NCBI GenBank assembly: GCA_022072025.1
Contig: JAJVIP010000002.1
Span: forward strand, 39,356-103,355
DNA length: 64,000 nt
Direction: 5' to 3'
Source of the DNA: Elusimicrobiota bacterium
Lineage (GTDB): Bacteria > Elusimicrobiota > Elusimicrobia > F11
Of this stretch, positions 19,384 through 28,387 are shown piece by piece. The position numbers were made by a program, and so were the translations under genes. Position 1 is the first letter of the stretch; every line of letters begins with the position of its first letter. Under the pieces are notes generated by a model, which did no database searches, had not been told where the DNA came from, and saw nothing but the letters and a program-made list of their open reading frames with translations.

Positions 19384-20955
19384 ATGGTTAAAGTTCTTGT
19401 TTCTGATCCCATCGATAAAGAAGGTCTTACTCCTCTTCTAACGAATTCGAAATTCGAAGTCGTTATCAAGCCCGGGATGAAGCCTGAAGAATTGCTTCAT
19501 GAAATCAGCTCTGCTGATGCGCTTTTGGTTCGTTCTGAAACAAAAGTGACTCCCACCGTTCTTGAGTCGGGCAAACAATTGAAATTGGTGGGACGCGCCG
19601 GTGTAGGAGTTGACAATATAGATTTGGCCGCTGCCTCGAAACAGGGCGTGATTGTGATGAATGTGCCGGGTGGAAACACCGTTTCAGCGGCTGAACATAC
19701 TGTTAGTTTGATGATGGCTTTGGCGCACAATGTTTCGGCCGCCGATGCCAGCATGAAACAATCAAGATGGGACCGAAAGAAATTTATGGGAACCGAGCTT
19801 GTCGGTAAAACTCTGGGGTTGGTGGGCTTGGGTCGCGTGGGCCGTGAAGTCGCGTCGCGCGCGATTGGCCTTGAGATGCATGTGGTGGCGCATGACCCGA
19901 TGGCGGATCCGGAATGGTGCCGTTTGGTGGGAGTGAAATTGTGTTCGGTCGAAGAAGTGATTAAAGAGGCCGATTTTATCTCGGTTCATGTGCCTTTGAC
20001 GGACGCCACCAAACATATGATCAATGCCGAAACCTTATCAAAAATGAAAAAAGGAGTTCGAATCATCAATTGCGCGCGCGGCGGCGTGATTGACGAACAG
20101 GCTTTGCTCCAAGCGCTGAATTCGGGTCAAGTGAAAGGGGCCGCATTGGACGTTTTTGAAGAAGAACCTCCCACTTTTTGGGACATCATCAAGCATCCCA
20201 ATGTGATTGCGACGCCTCATCTGGGCGCGTCGACTGAAGAAGCGCAGGTGAAAGTGTCTGTTCAATTGGCTGAAGCGGTGGTTGAGTATTTTGAGAAAGG
20301 CGTTCCTCGAAATGCGCTTAATTTGCCCGCCGGCCTTCCTCCGGAAGTTAAACCTTATTCCGTCCTTGCGAACCGTTTGGGGCGGTTTATCGCTCAAATT
20401 GTCGATGGACCCATCAAGAAAGTGACGATTACGGGCGCGGGGACTTTAAGTCGAATCAACCTGTCTCCGTTAACAGCGGAGGCGGTTGCGGGTATTCTTT
20501 CATCCAGAACGTCGGGCGTTTCTTCGGTGAACGCGCTGTCCAAAGCCAAGGATTTTAATTTGGCGATCTCAGAAGTGGCGGTTCCTGATTCAAAGGAGTA
20601 TACGGGGCTCCTAACGATTGAAATTGAAACCGGACGGACCCGTCGCCGAGTGGCGGGGTCTATTTTCAGAACAGATCAGCCCCATTTGGTTGAAATTGAC
20701 GATCTCACGTTGGACATCGTTCCTGAAGGAAATATGATTTTGCTCACCAACATTGATCGCCCCGGTGTGGTGGGATTTGTGGGAACGATTTTGGGCGCTT
20801 CCAATATCAATATTGCTGGTTATGATGTGGGGCGTCGCTCGGCTGGCGGTGAAGCGGTCAGTATCTTAACGGTTGATGAAGTGGTGCCCGAAAACGTATT
20901 GGCGGCCATTCGGACCAACGCTTCTATTCTCGATGTGAGAATGGTGAAAGTTTAA
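19384..20955 (+). CDS. serA: D-3-phosphoglycerate dehydrogenase
   Basis: 523 residues, the long form with catalytic and NAD domains, an intervening ASB-like domain (about 320-445) and a C-terminal ACT domain (about 450-523, ILLTNIDRPGVVG). The NAD-binding GLVGLGRVGREVA, the catalytic Arg in NCARGGVIDE and the catalytic His in HLGASTEEAQ are present. It oxidises 3-phosphoglycerate to phosphohydroxypyruvate, the first step of serine synthesis. The ACT domain suggests feedback control by serine. A strong terminator follows. Confidence 0.95.
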   Translation: MVKVLVSDPIDKEGLTPLLTNSKFEVVIKPGMKPEELLHEISSADALLVRSETKVTPTVLESGKQLKLVGRAGVGVDNIDLAAASKQGVIVMNVPGGNTVSAAEHTVSLMMALAHNVSAADASMKQSRWDRKKFMGTELVGKTLGLVGLGRVGREVASRAIGLEMHVVAHDPMADPEWCRLVGVKLCSVEEVIKEADFISVHVPLTDATKHMINAETLSKMKKGVRIINCARGGVIDEQALLQALNSGQVKGAALDVFEEEPPTFWDIIKHPNVIATPHLGASTEEAQVKVSVQLAEAVVEYFEKGVPRNALNLPAGLPPEVKPYSVLANRLGRFIAQIVDGPIKKVTITGAGTLSRINLSPLTAEAVAGILSSRTSGVSSVNALSKAKDFNLAISEVAVPDSKEYTGLLTIEIETGRTRRRVAGSIFRTDQPHLVEIDDLTLDIVPEGNMILLTNIDRPGVVGFVGTILGASNINIAGYDVGRRSAGGEAVSILTVDEVVPENVLAAIRTNASILDVRMVKV

Positions 20956-20979
20956 AGAGCTTTGCTATACTCGCGCCCG

Positions 20980-21021
20980 TCGCCGGTGAAGAGCCTGGCT
21001 TTTCACCGGCGATTTTTATTT
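20980..21021 (+). terminator. Rho-independent terminator after serA
   Basis: TCGCCGGTGAA (20980-20990) pairs perfectly with TTCACCGGCGA (21002-21012), an 11-bp stem, followed by TTTTATTT. It closes the aminotransferase-serA unit before the tRNA pair. Confidence 0.88.
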
Positions 21022-21065
21022 AAGACCGCGTGCTTGCACTGAGCGAGCGTTGTTCGTGAGTCAAA

Positions 21066-21138
21066 GTGCCCGTAGCTCAGTTGGTAGAGCATACGACTTT
21101 TAATCGTAGGGTCGAGAGTTCGAATCTCTCCGGGCACA
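21066..21138 (+). tRNA. tRNA-Lys(TTT)
   Basis: Acceptor GTGCCCG/CGGGCAC, D-arm GCTC/GAGC, anticodon stem TACGA/TCGTA around CTTTTAA (anticodon TTT), T-arm GAGAG/CTCTC. CCA is not encoded. Confidence 0.93.
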
Positions 21139-21150
21139 AACAAAATTATA

Positions 21151-21222
21151 GCCCCTATAGTCTATCGGCTAGGACGTCGCCCTTTCAAGGCGGAGAGACG
21201 AGTTCGATTCTCGTTAGGGGCA
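21151..21222 (+). tRNA. tRNA-Glu(TTC)
   Basis: Acceptor GCCCCTA/TAGGGGC, anticodon stem CGCC/GGCG around CTTTCAA (anticodon TTC), T-arm ACGAG/CTCGT. It lies 12 bp after tRNA-Lys(TTT) and is probably cotranscribed with it. CCA is not encoded. Confidence 0.92.
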
Positions 21223-21301
21223 TTAATTATTATCAGAGTCAGAGTTAAAAAAATGCAAAACTCGCCAACGAAAACATCTTCGTAATCAGGGAGTTTTGAA
21301 C

Positions 21302-22618
21302 ATGCGCATCTGTACATATGGCCTTTGGCATTTGGGTTGCGTGATGTCCGCGGCCCTTGCAAAGGCAGGGTTTGACGTGATTGGCGTCGATGACGATCCC
21401 CAAGTCATTTCCAATTTAAATAATGGTCGCGCCCCTCTTCATGAACCAGGTTTGGATGATCTCCTCAAACAGCAATTGCAATCTGGACGTTTGTTTTTTT
21501 CTTGCTCGCTTTCAGATGCTCTCGCTCACGCCGACCTGGTTTGGTTAACCTTGGACACTCCCATTCTCAAGAATGACCGCGCCGATCTCAAAACTTTAAA
21601 TCAGATGGTGGCTCGTTTGATCCCCTCTCTTAATAATCAACGAGGCCTTCTTATTTCGTCGCAAGTTCCAGTGGGTTATTGTGCTTCTGTAGAAACCCTG
21701 ATAAAAAAACAAGTCCGTTCCTTGAATCTCCCGATTTGTTATTCCCCTGAAAATTTACGATTGGGAAAAGCTTTGCATGTACTCGAAAATCCGGACCGGA
21801 TTGTGGCGGGGACCCGGTATGCAAAGGATCGATCTATTTTTGAACCCGTTTTAACCAAACTCTCCTCTCGTGTTGTTTGGATGAGGCCCGAGTCTGCTGA
21901 AATGGTGAAACACGCGCTCAATGCATTTTTGGCCACCTCGGTGGCTTTTGCCAATGAAATTGCTGTTCTCTGTGAAAATGTGGGAGCTGATGCGCAGGAA
22001 GTGTGCGCGGGACTCTTGAGTGAATCTCGAATTGGACCTTGGGCGTACCTGAGGCCGGGTTCCGCCTATGCCGGTGGAACCCTGGGGCGAGACATTAATT
22101 TTCTCAATCAATTGGACCACAAGAAGAAAACTCAATCCCATTTGATACGAGCGGTGAAGAAAAGCAATTCATTCCATAAATTATGGGTGAAAAGGAAAGT
22201 TTCAACGTTGTTTAAAAACATCAAGGGGAAAAGATTCGCGCTGTGGGGCCTAAGTTACAAAGAAGGAACGGACACACTTCGAGGATCATGGAGCTTCGAT
22301 TTGGCGAAGTGGTTGGCCGCGCATCAGGCACAAGTGGTTGTATTTGACCCTCTCATAAAAAATATTCCCCTTTCTTCTCAAAAAAAAATATCACTAGCCC
22401 CGAATATTGATGAAACATTAAGAGATAGCGATTGCTTAATTGTCGCGAAGGATGATCAAACCTGGCGCAACATTGATCCAGCGATATTTTCATCTATGCG
22501 TAAAAAAATATTGATTGATCCCAATGGGAGTCTCAGAAAAAAAATGGAGTCTGATCAAACGCAGGTTAATTACTTTTCCGTCGGATATCTAATTTTCAAC
22601 GGAACCCATGGCGCGTAG
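21302..22618 (+). CDS. UDP-glucose/GDP-mannose dehydrogenase family protein lacking the catalytic cysteine
   Basis: 438 residues from ATG 21302, chosen because CAGGGAG lies about eight bases upstream; a TTG six bases earlier is less likely. The fold is clear: an N-terminal nucleotide site (GLWHLGCVMSAALAKAGFDV), SPENLRLG, the central-domain lysine in MVKHALNAFLATS with the later ANEIA, and a C-terminal UDP-binding domain (GLSYKEGTDTLRGS). The usual FGGSCFPKD motif, whose Cys forms the thiohemiacetal needed to oxidise C6 fully to the acid, reads YAGGTLGRD here, so Thr replaces Cys. A full four-electron UGDH reaction is therefore doubtful; a single oxidation or another role is possible. First gene of the sugar operon. 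Confidence 0.85.
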   Translation: MRICTYGLWHLGCVMSAALAKAGFDVIGVDDDPQVISNLNNGRAPLHEPGLDDLLKQQLQSGRLFFSCSLSDALAHADLVWLTLDTPILKNDRADLKTLNQMVARLIPSLNNQRGLLISSQVPVGYCASVETLIKKQVRSLNLPICYSPENLRLGKALHVLENPDRIVAGTRYAKDRSIFEPVLTKLSSRVVWMRPESAEMVKHALNAFLATSVAFANEIAVLCENVGADAQEVCAGLLSESRIGPWAYLRPGSAYAGGTLGRDINFLNQLDHKKKTQSHLIRAVKKSNSFHKLWVKRKVSTLFKNIKGKRFALWGLSYKEGTDTLRGSWSFDLAKWLAAHQAQVVVFDPLIKNIPLSSQKKISLAPNIDETLRDSDCLIVAKDDQTWRNIDPAIFSSMRKKILIDPNGSLRKKMESDQTQVNYFSVGYLIFNGTHGA

Positions 22619-23480
22619 TTCATCTCGAGATGTTCTTGTCACCGGCGCCAACGGGGTCATTGGTTCGGCTATCGCCAGAGAATTGGCGTCGTCTGGATTT
22701 CGACTCCATTTGACCGCTAGAAAACCATCGAAATTATCCCCCCTGGTTTCAGAATTAAAATTACTCACCCAAGAAAATATCTATGTCGATCAATTGGAGT
22801 TAACGGATCCCAAGGGTCCTTTGCGGGTCATTAAAAATTTTTTCTCCCGTTCTGTTCGTCCCTTTGGATTGGTTTGTAACGCGGGCGGATTTGGGGCGTT
22901 GGGGCCCTTTTCCTCCATTGAAGTCCAAAAATGGATCGATGATTTTTCTGAGAATTTCTTCTGTAACACGCGACTGATTCATGCTTTTGTTCGGCAGGCC
23001 AAGGTTAAACGGATCCAAGAAGGATCACTGGTGGTCCTCAGTGGAGCAGGCCTGGGTGGAGACACCCTGTTTGAAAACTTTAGTTGTTACAGCACCGCCA
23101 AAGCCTCTTTGACGCATCTTGTTGAGGCCTTATGGCCAGAATTGTTAAAGCAAGGCTTAAGAATTAATGCAATTTCTCCCGGCCAGGTTTACAGTCAACT
23201 GACTGAAACAATGATCCAAGCGGGAACCAAACGGGTGGGGCGGCTGGCATTAAGTGCCAAAGAGTGCAAGAAAACCGGGGGAGTTCCTCCGGAATTGGCC
23301 GCGCGTCTCGTGAATTTCTTGTTGAGCCCCGCTTCCAATGGGATAACAGGGCGTCTCTTGAGCGCTCGCTATGATTATGATCTATTGGCCAAAGACTCTT
23401 CTTCTATTGCTAAAGATTCCAATCGTTTTCGGATGCGCCGAATTGACAACACCTTTTTCCGTCAAATCCTCAGGTCTTGA
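22608..23480 (+). CDS. Short-chain dehydrogenase/reductase
   Basis: 290 residues. The cofactor motif is GANGVIGSA (residues 13-21), the structural Asn is in VCNAGGFG, the catalytic Ser is in VVLSGAG, and Tyr/Lys are in CYSTAKAS. After the active site, NAISPGQV is the usual helix-capping loop. It overlaps the preceding gene by 11 bp, so it is likely translationally coupled. A sugar oxidoreductase role is inferred only from the operon; the substrate is unknown. Confidence 0.82.
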   Translation: MARSSSRDVLVTGANGVIGSAIARELASSGFRLHLTARKPSKLSPLVSELKLLTQENIYVDQLELTDPKGPLRVIKNFFSRSVRPFGLVCNAGGFGALGPFSSIEVQKWIDDFSENFFCNTRLIHAFVRQAKVKRIQEGSLVVLSGAGLGGDTLFENFSCYSTAKASLTHLVEALWPELLKQGLRINAISPGQVYSQLTETMIQAGTKRVGRLALSAKECKKTGGVPPELAARLVNFLLSPASNGITGRLLSARYDYDLLAKDSSSIAKDSNRFRMRRIDNTFFRQILRS

Positions 23481-23482
23481 CA

Positions 23483-24454
23483 ATGAAAGCGTTGGTAACG
23501 GGAGCCGCGGGTTTTATCGGGAGCAACTTAATTGAACGCTTGTTGAAAGAGGGGCATTCCGTTATCGGGGTGGATAATTTTTCGACTGGGCATGCAAAAT
23601 TTTTAGAGAAGTTTAGAAAACATCCTCAATTCTCCTTTTTCGAGAAAAACTTACTTAACCCACAATCATTGGAGGGTCTTGTTAGCGATAAGATTGATTG
23701 GTTGTTTCATTTGGCCGCAAACGCCGATGTCAAAGACGGGCTTCGCTATCCAGAAAGAGATCTCCAACAGAACACCCTTGTCACGTGGAATGTCCTGGAG
23801 GCTTCCCGAAAAGCGGGGGTGCGGGGATTTGTGTTCAGCTCAACGGGAAGTGTCTATGGAGCGGCCCCCGTTATCCCGACGCCGGAAGATTGTCCTTTCC
23901 CAATTCAAACCTCTCTCTATGGAGCCTCGAAATTGGCTTGCGAAGGTTTAATAGCCGCCTACGCGGAAGGATATGGAATTCAAGCGAAAATATTCCGATT
24001 TGTATCCATCTTGGGGCAGAATTACACCCATGGGCATGTGGTGGATTTCGTCCGACAACTCAAATCCGATCCCACCAAAATTCATGTGCTAGGAAATGGC
24101 CAACAGAAAAAATCCTATTTGTATGTCGAAGATTGCGTTGATGCCCTTCTGTGGGCCCTCAACCGTCAGTCCGGACAGAAGATTGAGATTTTTAACTTGG
24201 GAACAGAGGAATATGTGACCGTGGACCAATCTCTTGATGTGATTGTCGATGAATTAAAAGTCCATCCCCGTCGAACCTATGAAGGGGGCGATCAAGGATG
24301 GGTGGGAGACAACCCCTTTATTTTTTTGGATACCACGAAGATCCGCTCTCTCGGATGGAAATCCAAAATAACCATTAGAGAAGGAGTACGGAGAACCGTT
24401 CAGTTTTTGCTCAACAACCCATGGGTTTATGAAGGAGGCCACAAGGGCCGATGA
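23483..24454 (+). CDS. NAD-dependent nucleotide-sugar epimerase/dehydratase (extended SDR, GalE-like)
   Basis: 323 residues from ATG 23483; a TTG six bases upstream would overlap the previous stop. [10 protein letters not shown] is the NAD motif, and DNFSTGH follows strand 2. FSSTGSVYG carries the catalytic Ser/Thr and [10 protein letters not shown] the Tyr/Lys pair. [11 protein letters not shown] and [10 protein letters not shown] match UDP-glucose 4-epimerase relatives. It probably epimerises or dehydrates a nucleotide sugar made by this operon. It overlaps the kinase gene by ATGA. Confidence 0.85.
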   Translation: MKALVTGAAGFIGSNLIERLLKEGHSVIGVDNFSTGHAKFLEKFRKHPQFSFFEKNLLNPQSLEGLVSDKIDWLFHLAANADVKDGLRYPERDLQQNTLVTWNVLEASRKAGVRGFVFSSTGSVYGAAPVIPTPEDCPFPIQTSLYGASKLACEGLIAAYAEGYGIQAKIFRFVSILGQNYTHGHVVDFVRQLKSDPTKIHVLGNGQQKKSYLYVEDCVDALLWALNRQSGQKIEIFNLGTEEYVTVDQSLDVIVDELKVHPRRTYEGGDQGWVGDNPFIFLDTTKIRSLGWKSKITIREGVRRTVQFLLNNPWVYEGGHKGR

Positions 24455-25434
24455 TTATCACGCGCACGCCGCTTCGTATTAGTATTGGAGGGGGAGGAAC
24501 CGATTTGCCCTCCTATTATTCACGATATGGCGGGTTTGTTATTTCAGCTGCGATAGATCAGTACATTTACATTACGTTGCACCGAATTTTTCCTAAAAAA
24601 TACATCGTCAAATATTCGGCGCTTGAATATGTGGATGAAATTTCTGAAATAAAACACCCCATCGTCCGAGAGGCTTTCTCCATGCACAAAATGGAACCTT
24701 CCATTGAGATGGTGAGCATCGCTGACATTCCGGCTGGGACAGGGTTGGGATCTTCAGGCTCCTTTAACGTTGGGTTGCTTCGGGCTATTTATGCATTTAA
24801 AAAAAACCATATCTCCACTCATGATTTGGCGGAGGAGGCTTGTCGGATAGAAATCGATCGTTTAAGAGAACCTGTGGGAAAGCAAGACCAGTTCGTCGCG
24901 GCATTTGGAGGAATTATATGCATGGAAATTTCACCATTGGGTGAGGTGAATGTTAAACCCTTGGAGATTTCTCAAGCTGCGATGGATGATTTGGAAGATA
25001 ATCTGTTGATGTTTTTTACGGGGTATTCCCGAAGTGCAAGCGAAGTTTTGTTGGACCAAAAAACTCGCACGGAAAATGATGATAAATCAATCATCGAAAA
25101 TCTGCACTTTGTTAAAGAGTTGGGATATTCTATTCGCGGCGCTTTGGAGGCTGGCGATACCGAAAAGTTTGCCAAATATATGCATGAACATTGGCTCCAC
25201 AAGAAGAAGAGAACGGCCAGTATCAGCAATGACAACATCTCTCGTTGGTATGACTTGGCAGTGGACAATGGGGCTTTGGGAGGAAAACTCATCGGAGCGG
25301 GGGGCGGCGGGTTTCTGATGTTTTATGCCAAGGACCGAGTCGCCTTACGAAAAGCGATGAAAAAAGAAGGATTACAAGAAGTTCGATTTGGATTTGACCA
25401 TGAGGGTTCAAAAGTGATGGTCATTGGCAAGTGA
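24451..25434 (+). CDS. GHMP sugar kinase, HddA-like (heptose 7-phosphate kinase type)
   Basis: 327 residues. It begins with [23 protein letters not shown] in shortened form (the RTPLRI-S-GGGTD signature of HddA/FKP-type GHMP kinases). The ATP loop is GTGLGSSGSFNVGLL (about residues 96-110), and the third GHMP motif is KLIGAGGGGFLMFY near the end. HddA phosphorylates D-glycero-D-manno-heptose 7-phosphate at C1. The neighbouring guanylyltransferase and phosphatase make a GDP-heptose route the best reading, though related fucose/other kinases share these motifs. Confidence 0.83.
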   Translation: MIITRTPLRISIGGGGTDLPSYYSRYGGFVISAAIDQYIYITLHRIFPKKYIVKYSALEYVDEISEIKHPIVREAFSMHKMEPSIEMVSIADIPAGTGLGSSGSFNVGLLRAIYAFKKNHISTHDLAEEACRIEIDRLREPVGKQDQFVAAFGGIICMEISPLGEVNVKPLEISQAAMDDLEDNLLMFFTGYSRSASEVLLDQKTRTENDDKSIIENLHFVKELGYSIRGALEAGDTEKFAKYMHEHWLHKKKRTASISNDNISRWYDLAVDNGALGGKLIGAGGGGFLMFYAKDRVALRKAMKKEGLQEVRFGFDHEGSKVMVIGK

Positions 25435-26423
25435 TAAGAGTCGGTATCATCGGCGCAGGCCTGGTGGGTGCCAAGCGAGCGGATTCTTTGTCGGACGCCC
25501 GGCTTGTGGCTGTTCAAGATAAAGATCATTCCCGTGCCAAAGTTTTGGCAGAAAAACATCGCGCGACAGTTGAAAAAGATTGGCGTGATTTGATCGCACG
25601 TGATGACATTGAGGTGGTTGTAGTTTCAACTTCGCATGACATGCTCTCCGAATGTTCGCAGGCCGCTTTATCGGCGGGAAAGCATGTTCTGGTTGAAAAG
25701 CCAGGGGGGCGCAACATCGAGGAAATTCAACGCCAAATCAATGCTTCCGAAAAATTCAAGAAGATTTTAAGAGTCGGTTATAACCACCGATTTCATCCGG
25801 CCCTTCAAAAAGCCAAGGAAATAGTTGAGGGCCATTCATTGGGTGACTTGATGTTTGTTCGAGCTCGCTATGGCCATGGAGGGCGTTTGGGTTATGAAAA
25901 AGAATGGAGAGCGGATCCCTCGGTCAGCGGAGGAGGAGAGCTTTTGGATCAAGGGGTTCACCTTATAGATCTCGCCCAATGGATGATGGGCCCATTAAAC
26001 CCCCGTTGGGGAACCACGCATACTTTTTTTTGGCCCATGAAAGTTGAGGATTACGGCTTCGTCGCTCTTGAATCCGAGGACCATCAGCGGTGCGCTTGGT
26101 TGCATGCCAGTTGGGTTGAATGGAAAAACATTTTCCATTTTGAGATCTTTTGTCAGAGAGGAAAATTGGAGATTTCTGGCTTGGGTGGAAGTTATGGCGT
26201 TGAAGAATTGAGGGTTTTTAAAATGAAACCCGAAATGGGCCCGCCAGAAACAGAGGTGTTTTCTTTTCCTGGATCCGATCTATCGTGGAAATTGGAATGG
26301 GAGTCTTTTGTCAGGTCCCTGCAAGGTTCTCCGCAGCAAATCGGTACAACAGGTTTGGAGGCCCGGAAAAACATGGAGATTGTTCGATGGGTCTACGAGC
26401 GAAATGGCCAAATCAAATCCTGA
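25431..26423 (+). CDS. Gfo/Idh/MocA-family oxidoreductase
   Basis: 330 residues from a GTG overlapping the kinase stop (GTGA). The Rossmann motif GIIGAGLVGAKRA and the family EKPGG motif (about residues 88-92) are present, followed by a VGYNHRFHPAL strand and a C-terminal beta-sheet dimerisation domain. Members oxidise or reduce sugars and nucleotide sugars with NAD(P). Its place between the heptose kinase and nucleotidyltransferase suggests it modifies the sugar; the exact reaction is not readable. Confidence 0.82.
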   Translation: MIRVGIIGAGLVGAKRADSLSDARLVAVQDKDHSRAKVLAEKHRATVEKDWRDLIARDDIEVVVVSTSHDMLSECSQAALSAGKHVLVEKPGGRNIEEIQRQINASEKFKKILRVGYNHRFHPALQKAKEIVEGHSLGDLMFVRARYGHGGRLGYEKEWRADPSVSGGGELLDQGVHLIDLAQWMMGPLNPRWGTTHTFFWPMKVEDYGFVALESEDHQRCAWLHASWVEWKNIFHFEIFCQRGKLEISGLGGSYGVEELRVFKMKPEMGPPETEVFSFPGSDLSWKLEWESFVRSLQGSPQQIGTTGLEARKNMEIVRWVYERNGQIKS

Positions 26424-27117
26424 CGGGTCTCTTCCTGTCGTCATTTTAGCAGGGGGATTCGGGACCCGTCTCGGGTCCTTTTCGAGAAAATTTCCCAAGT
26501 CTCTCGTGCCTGTTTTAGGTCGACCCTTTCTGTTTCATCAAATTGAACTGTTGAAAAGAAAATCCATAAAGAGAATCATTTTTTGTTTGGGGTATAAATC
26601 AGAATTGATTCTTAAGACCCTGAATGAGGATCGGAGTGGTCTCTCTTTCGATTTTGTTTTTGATGGACGCCATGCTTTGGGAACAGGCGGAGCCGTTCGT
26701 AAAGCCACGGAATTAATATCGGGCGATTTTTTTGTTCTATATGGGGATTCCTATTTGGATATTGATTATCAGGCCGTTCAGAAAATTTATGAGAGAGTTG
26801 GAAAGCAGGGACTGATGGTTCTTTATAAGAATAAAAACCAGATTGAGCGCAGCAATGTGGTTTTTAAAAATGGGCTTGTGACTGAGTACGATAAGAGGAA
26901 AACTTCATCTCGAATGGAATATATTGATTATGGGTTGAGTGTTCTCAACAAGAAAGCAATGAAGGGTTTTCTACCGGGAAAAAAGTTTGATTTGAGTGAG
27001 ATATTTTCCCGTCTCATCACAAAACGGCAATTGGCTGGAACCGTGGTTCGCAAACGATTTTATGAAGTGGGCTCCTTGCAGGGCATCAAAGAATTGGAAA
27101 AATACCTCAAAAAATAA
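26404..27117 (+). CDS. Sugar-phosphate nucleotidyltransferase, HddC-like
   Basis: 237 residues from ATG 26404, overlapping the previous gene by 20 bp; the frame is open further upstream but homology starts at VVILAGGFGTRL. The nucleotide-binding LAGGFGTRLGSF and the KSLVPVLGRPF lysine motif are intact, followed by FVLYGDSYLDID with the metal-binding Asp. HddC transfers GMP from GTP to heptose 1-phosphate to give GDP-heptose. Guanylyl specificity is inferred from the neighbours; mannose-1-phosphate guanylyltransferases look alike. Confidence 0.83.
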   Translation: MAKSNPDGSLPVVILAGGFGTRLGSFSRKFPKSLVPVLGRPFLFHQIELLKRKSIKRIIFCLGYKSELILKTLNEDRSGLSFDFVFDGRHALGTGGAVRKATELISGDFFVLYGDSYLDIDYQAVQKIYERVGKQGLMVLYKNKNQIERSNVVFKNGLVTEYDKRKTSSRMEYIDYGLSVLNKKAMKGFLPGKKFDLSEIFSRLITKRQLAGTVVRKRFYEVGSLQGIKELEKYLKK

Positions 27118-27119
27118 AA

Positions 27120-27659
27120 ATGAAACGTCCCGCCATTTTTCTCGACCGTGATGGGGTTTGCAATCGTCCCGTCATCAAAGGCCGAATGCCCTTTGCGCCA
27201 AAATGCGTTGCGGGATTAAAAATTTACTCCGACGCTCCCCTGATATGTAAACGCTTAAAAAACGCAGGTTTTTTATTGATAGGAGTGACCAATCAACCCG
27301 ATGTCGCAAGAGGTATGACAAAAAAAAAGACGGTCCTTGGAATTAACAAGGTGGTTCAGAAGGCGCTTTTCTTGTCAGAGATAGTTTCATGTTTTCATGA
27401 CAATGAGGATAATTGCCTTTGCCGAAAGCCCAAGCCGGGAATGATTTTAAAGGCCGCAAAGGATTGGAGGATTGATCTAAAAAAAAGTTTCTTGATAGGG
27501 GACCGGTCCAAAGACATCGAAGCGGGAAAACGAGCTGGGGTTCTTTCTATTTTTATCGACAGGCGTTATAAAGAACCCTTACGTGTTAAGCCGGATGGTA
27601 TTGTCCGATCCCTGAGAGAAGCGGAGAAATGGGTTTATAAAAAAATAAAAAAACTATGA
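27120..27659 (+). CDS. HAD-family sugar bisphosphate phosphatase, GmhB-like
   Basis: 179 residues. HAD motif I is FLDRDGVCN, motif II is GVTNQPDVARG, CLCRKPKPGM carries a GmhB-type cysteine/lysine loop, and motif IV is LIGDRSKDIEAG. GmhB removes the C7 phosphate from heptose 1,7-bisphosphate, the step between the HddA- and HddC-type reactions. It begins 2 bp after the preceding stop and overlaps the next gene by ATGA. Confidence 0.85.
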   Translation: MKRPAIFLDRDGVCNRPVIKGRMPFAPKCVAGLKIYSDAPLICKRLKNAGFLLIGVTNQPDVARGMTKKKTVLGINKVVQKALFLSEIVSCFHDNEDNCLCRKPKPGMILKAAKDWRIDLKKSFLIGDRSKDIEAGKRAGVLSIFIDRRYKEPLRVKPDGIVRSLREAEKWVYKKIKKL

Positions 27660-28387
27660 CTGTCCTTTCCGTCATTATCCCCGCCTTTAATGAAGCGAAC
27701 ACCATCAAAGACCTGCTCCAGCAGGTTGTGGAAGTGGATTTGCACCCTCTGGGAATCACAAAAGAAATCATTGTGGTTGAAAGTGGGTCCCAAGACGGGA
27801 CGCGGGAGATTGTGCAAGACTTTGAGAATAGGGGGGTTATACGCGCGCACTATGAAGATCGCCCGCGAGGAAAAGGCCATGCCGTCAAACTTGCGTTTAA
27901 GAATTTGACTGGAGACATTGTCCTCATTCAAGACGCAGATTTGGAGTACAAGCCCTCCGAATATCCGGCGCTTCTGGCTCCGATCCAATCGGGAAAGGCC
28001 GATTTCGTGTTGGGGTCCCGTCACTTGGGGAAAGGGGATTGGCATTTCAGGAAATTTGTTAATGATCAGGTCTCAGCCAAATTCATGAACATCGGGAATA
28101 AGGTGTGTAATGGTCTATTCAATTTTCTTTATGGGACTCATATGACCGATCCCACGACGATGTTTAAGGTCTTTCGATCAAGTTGTATCTCTTCTAAGGT
28201 TTTTAGGTCCAATTATTTTGAATTGGATTGGGAAATCGTTGCCAAATTGATCCGATCAGGATTCATTCCTCATGAGGTCCCTATTAGCTACGTTTCTCGA
28301 AGTTTTAAAGAAGGAAAGAAAATAAAGTTGTGGCGGGATGGTTTTCTTTCGTTATACGCGATTGTTCGATTTCGCTGGTGGGACTAA
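27656..28387 (+). CDS. Glycosyltransferase family 2, polyprenyl-phosphate glycosyltransferase-like
   Basis: 243 residues. GT-A fold marks: SVIIPAFNEANT at the N-terminus, IVVESGSQDGT, RGKGHAVKLA and the metal-binding DADLEY, then VLGSRH. No transmembrane segments are evident, so it resembles the cytosolic dolichol-phosphate mannose synthase (DPM1) type. It would transfer a sugar to a polyprenyl carrier that a GT-C enzyme uses on the far side of the membrane; the adjacent convergent gene is such an enzyme. Last gene of the operon; its TAA overlaps the stop of the facing gene. Confidence 0.85.
   Translation: MTVLSVIIPAFNEANTIKDLLQQVVEVDLHPLGITKEIIVVESGSQDGTREIVQDFENRGVIRAHYEDRPRGKGHAVKLAFKNLTGDIVLIQDADLEYKPSEYPALLAPIQSGKADFVLGSRHLGKGDWHFRKFVNDQVSAKFMNIGNKVCNGLFNFLYGTHMTDPTTMFKVFRSSCISSKVFRSNYFELDWEIVAKLIRSGFIPHEVPISYVSRSFKEGKKIKLWRDGFLSLYAIVRFRWWD

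Noticed and set aside
21066-21248. Plus-strand frame covering tRNA-Lys and tRNA-Glu
   Set aside because: It is only a translation of the two tRNA genes.
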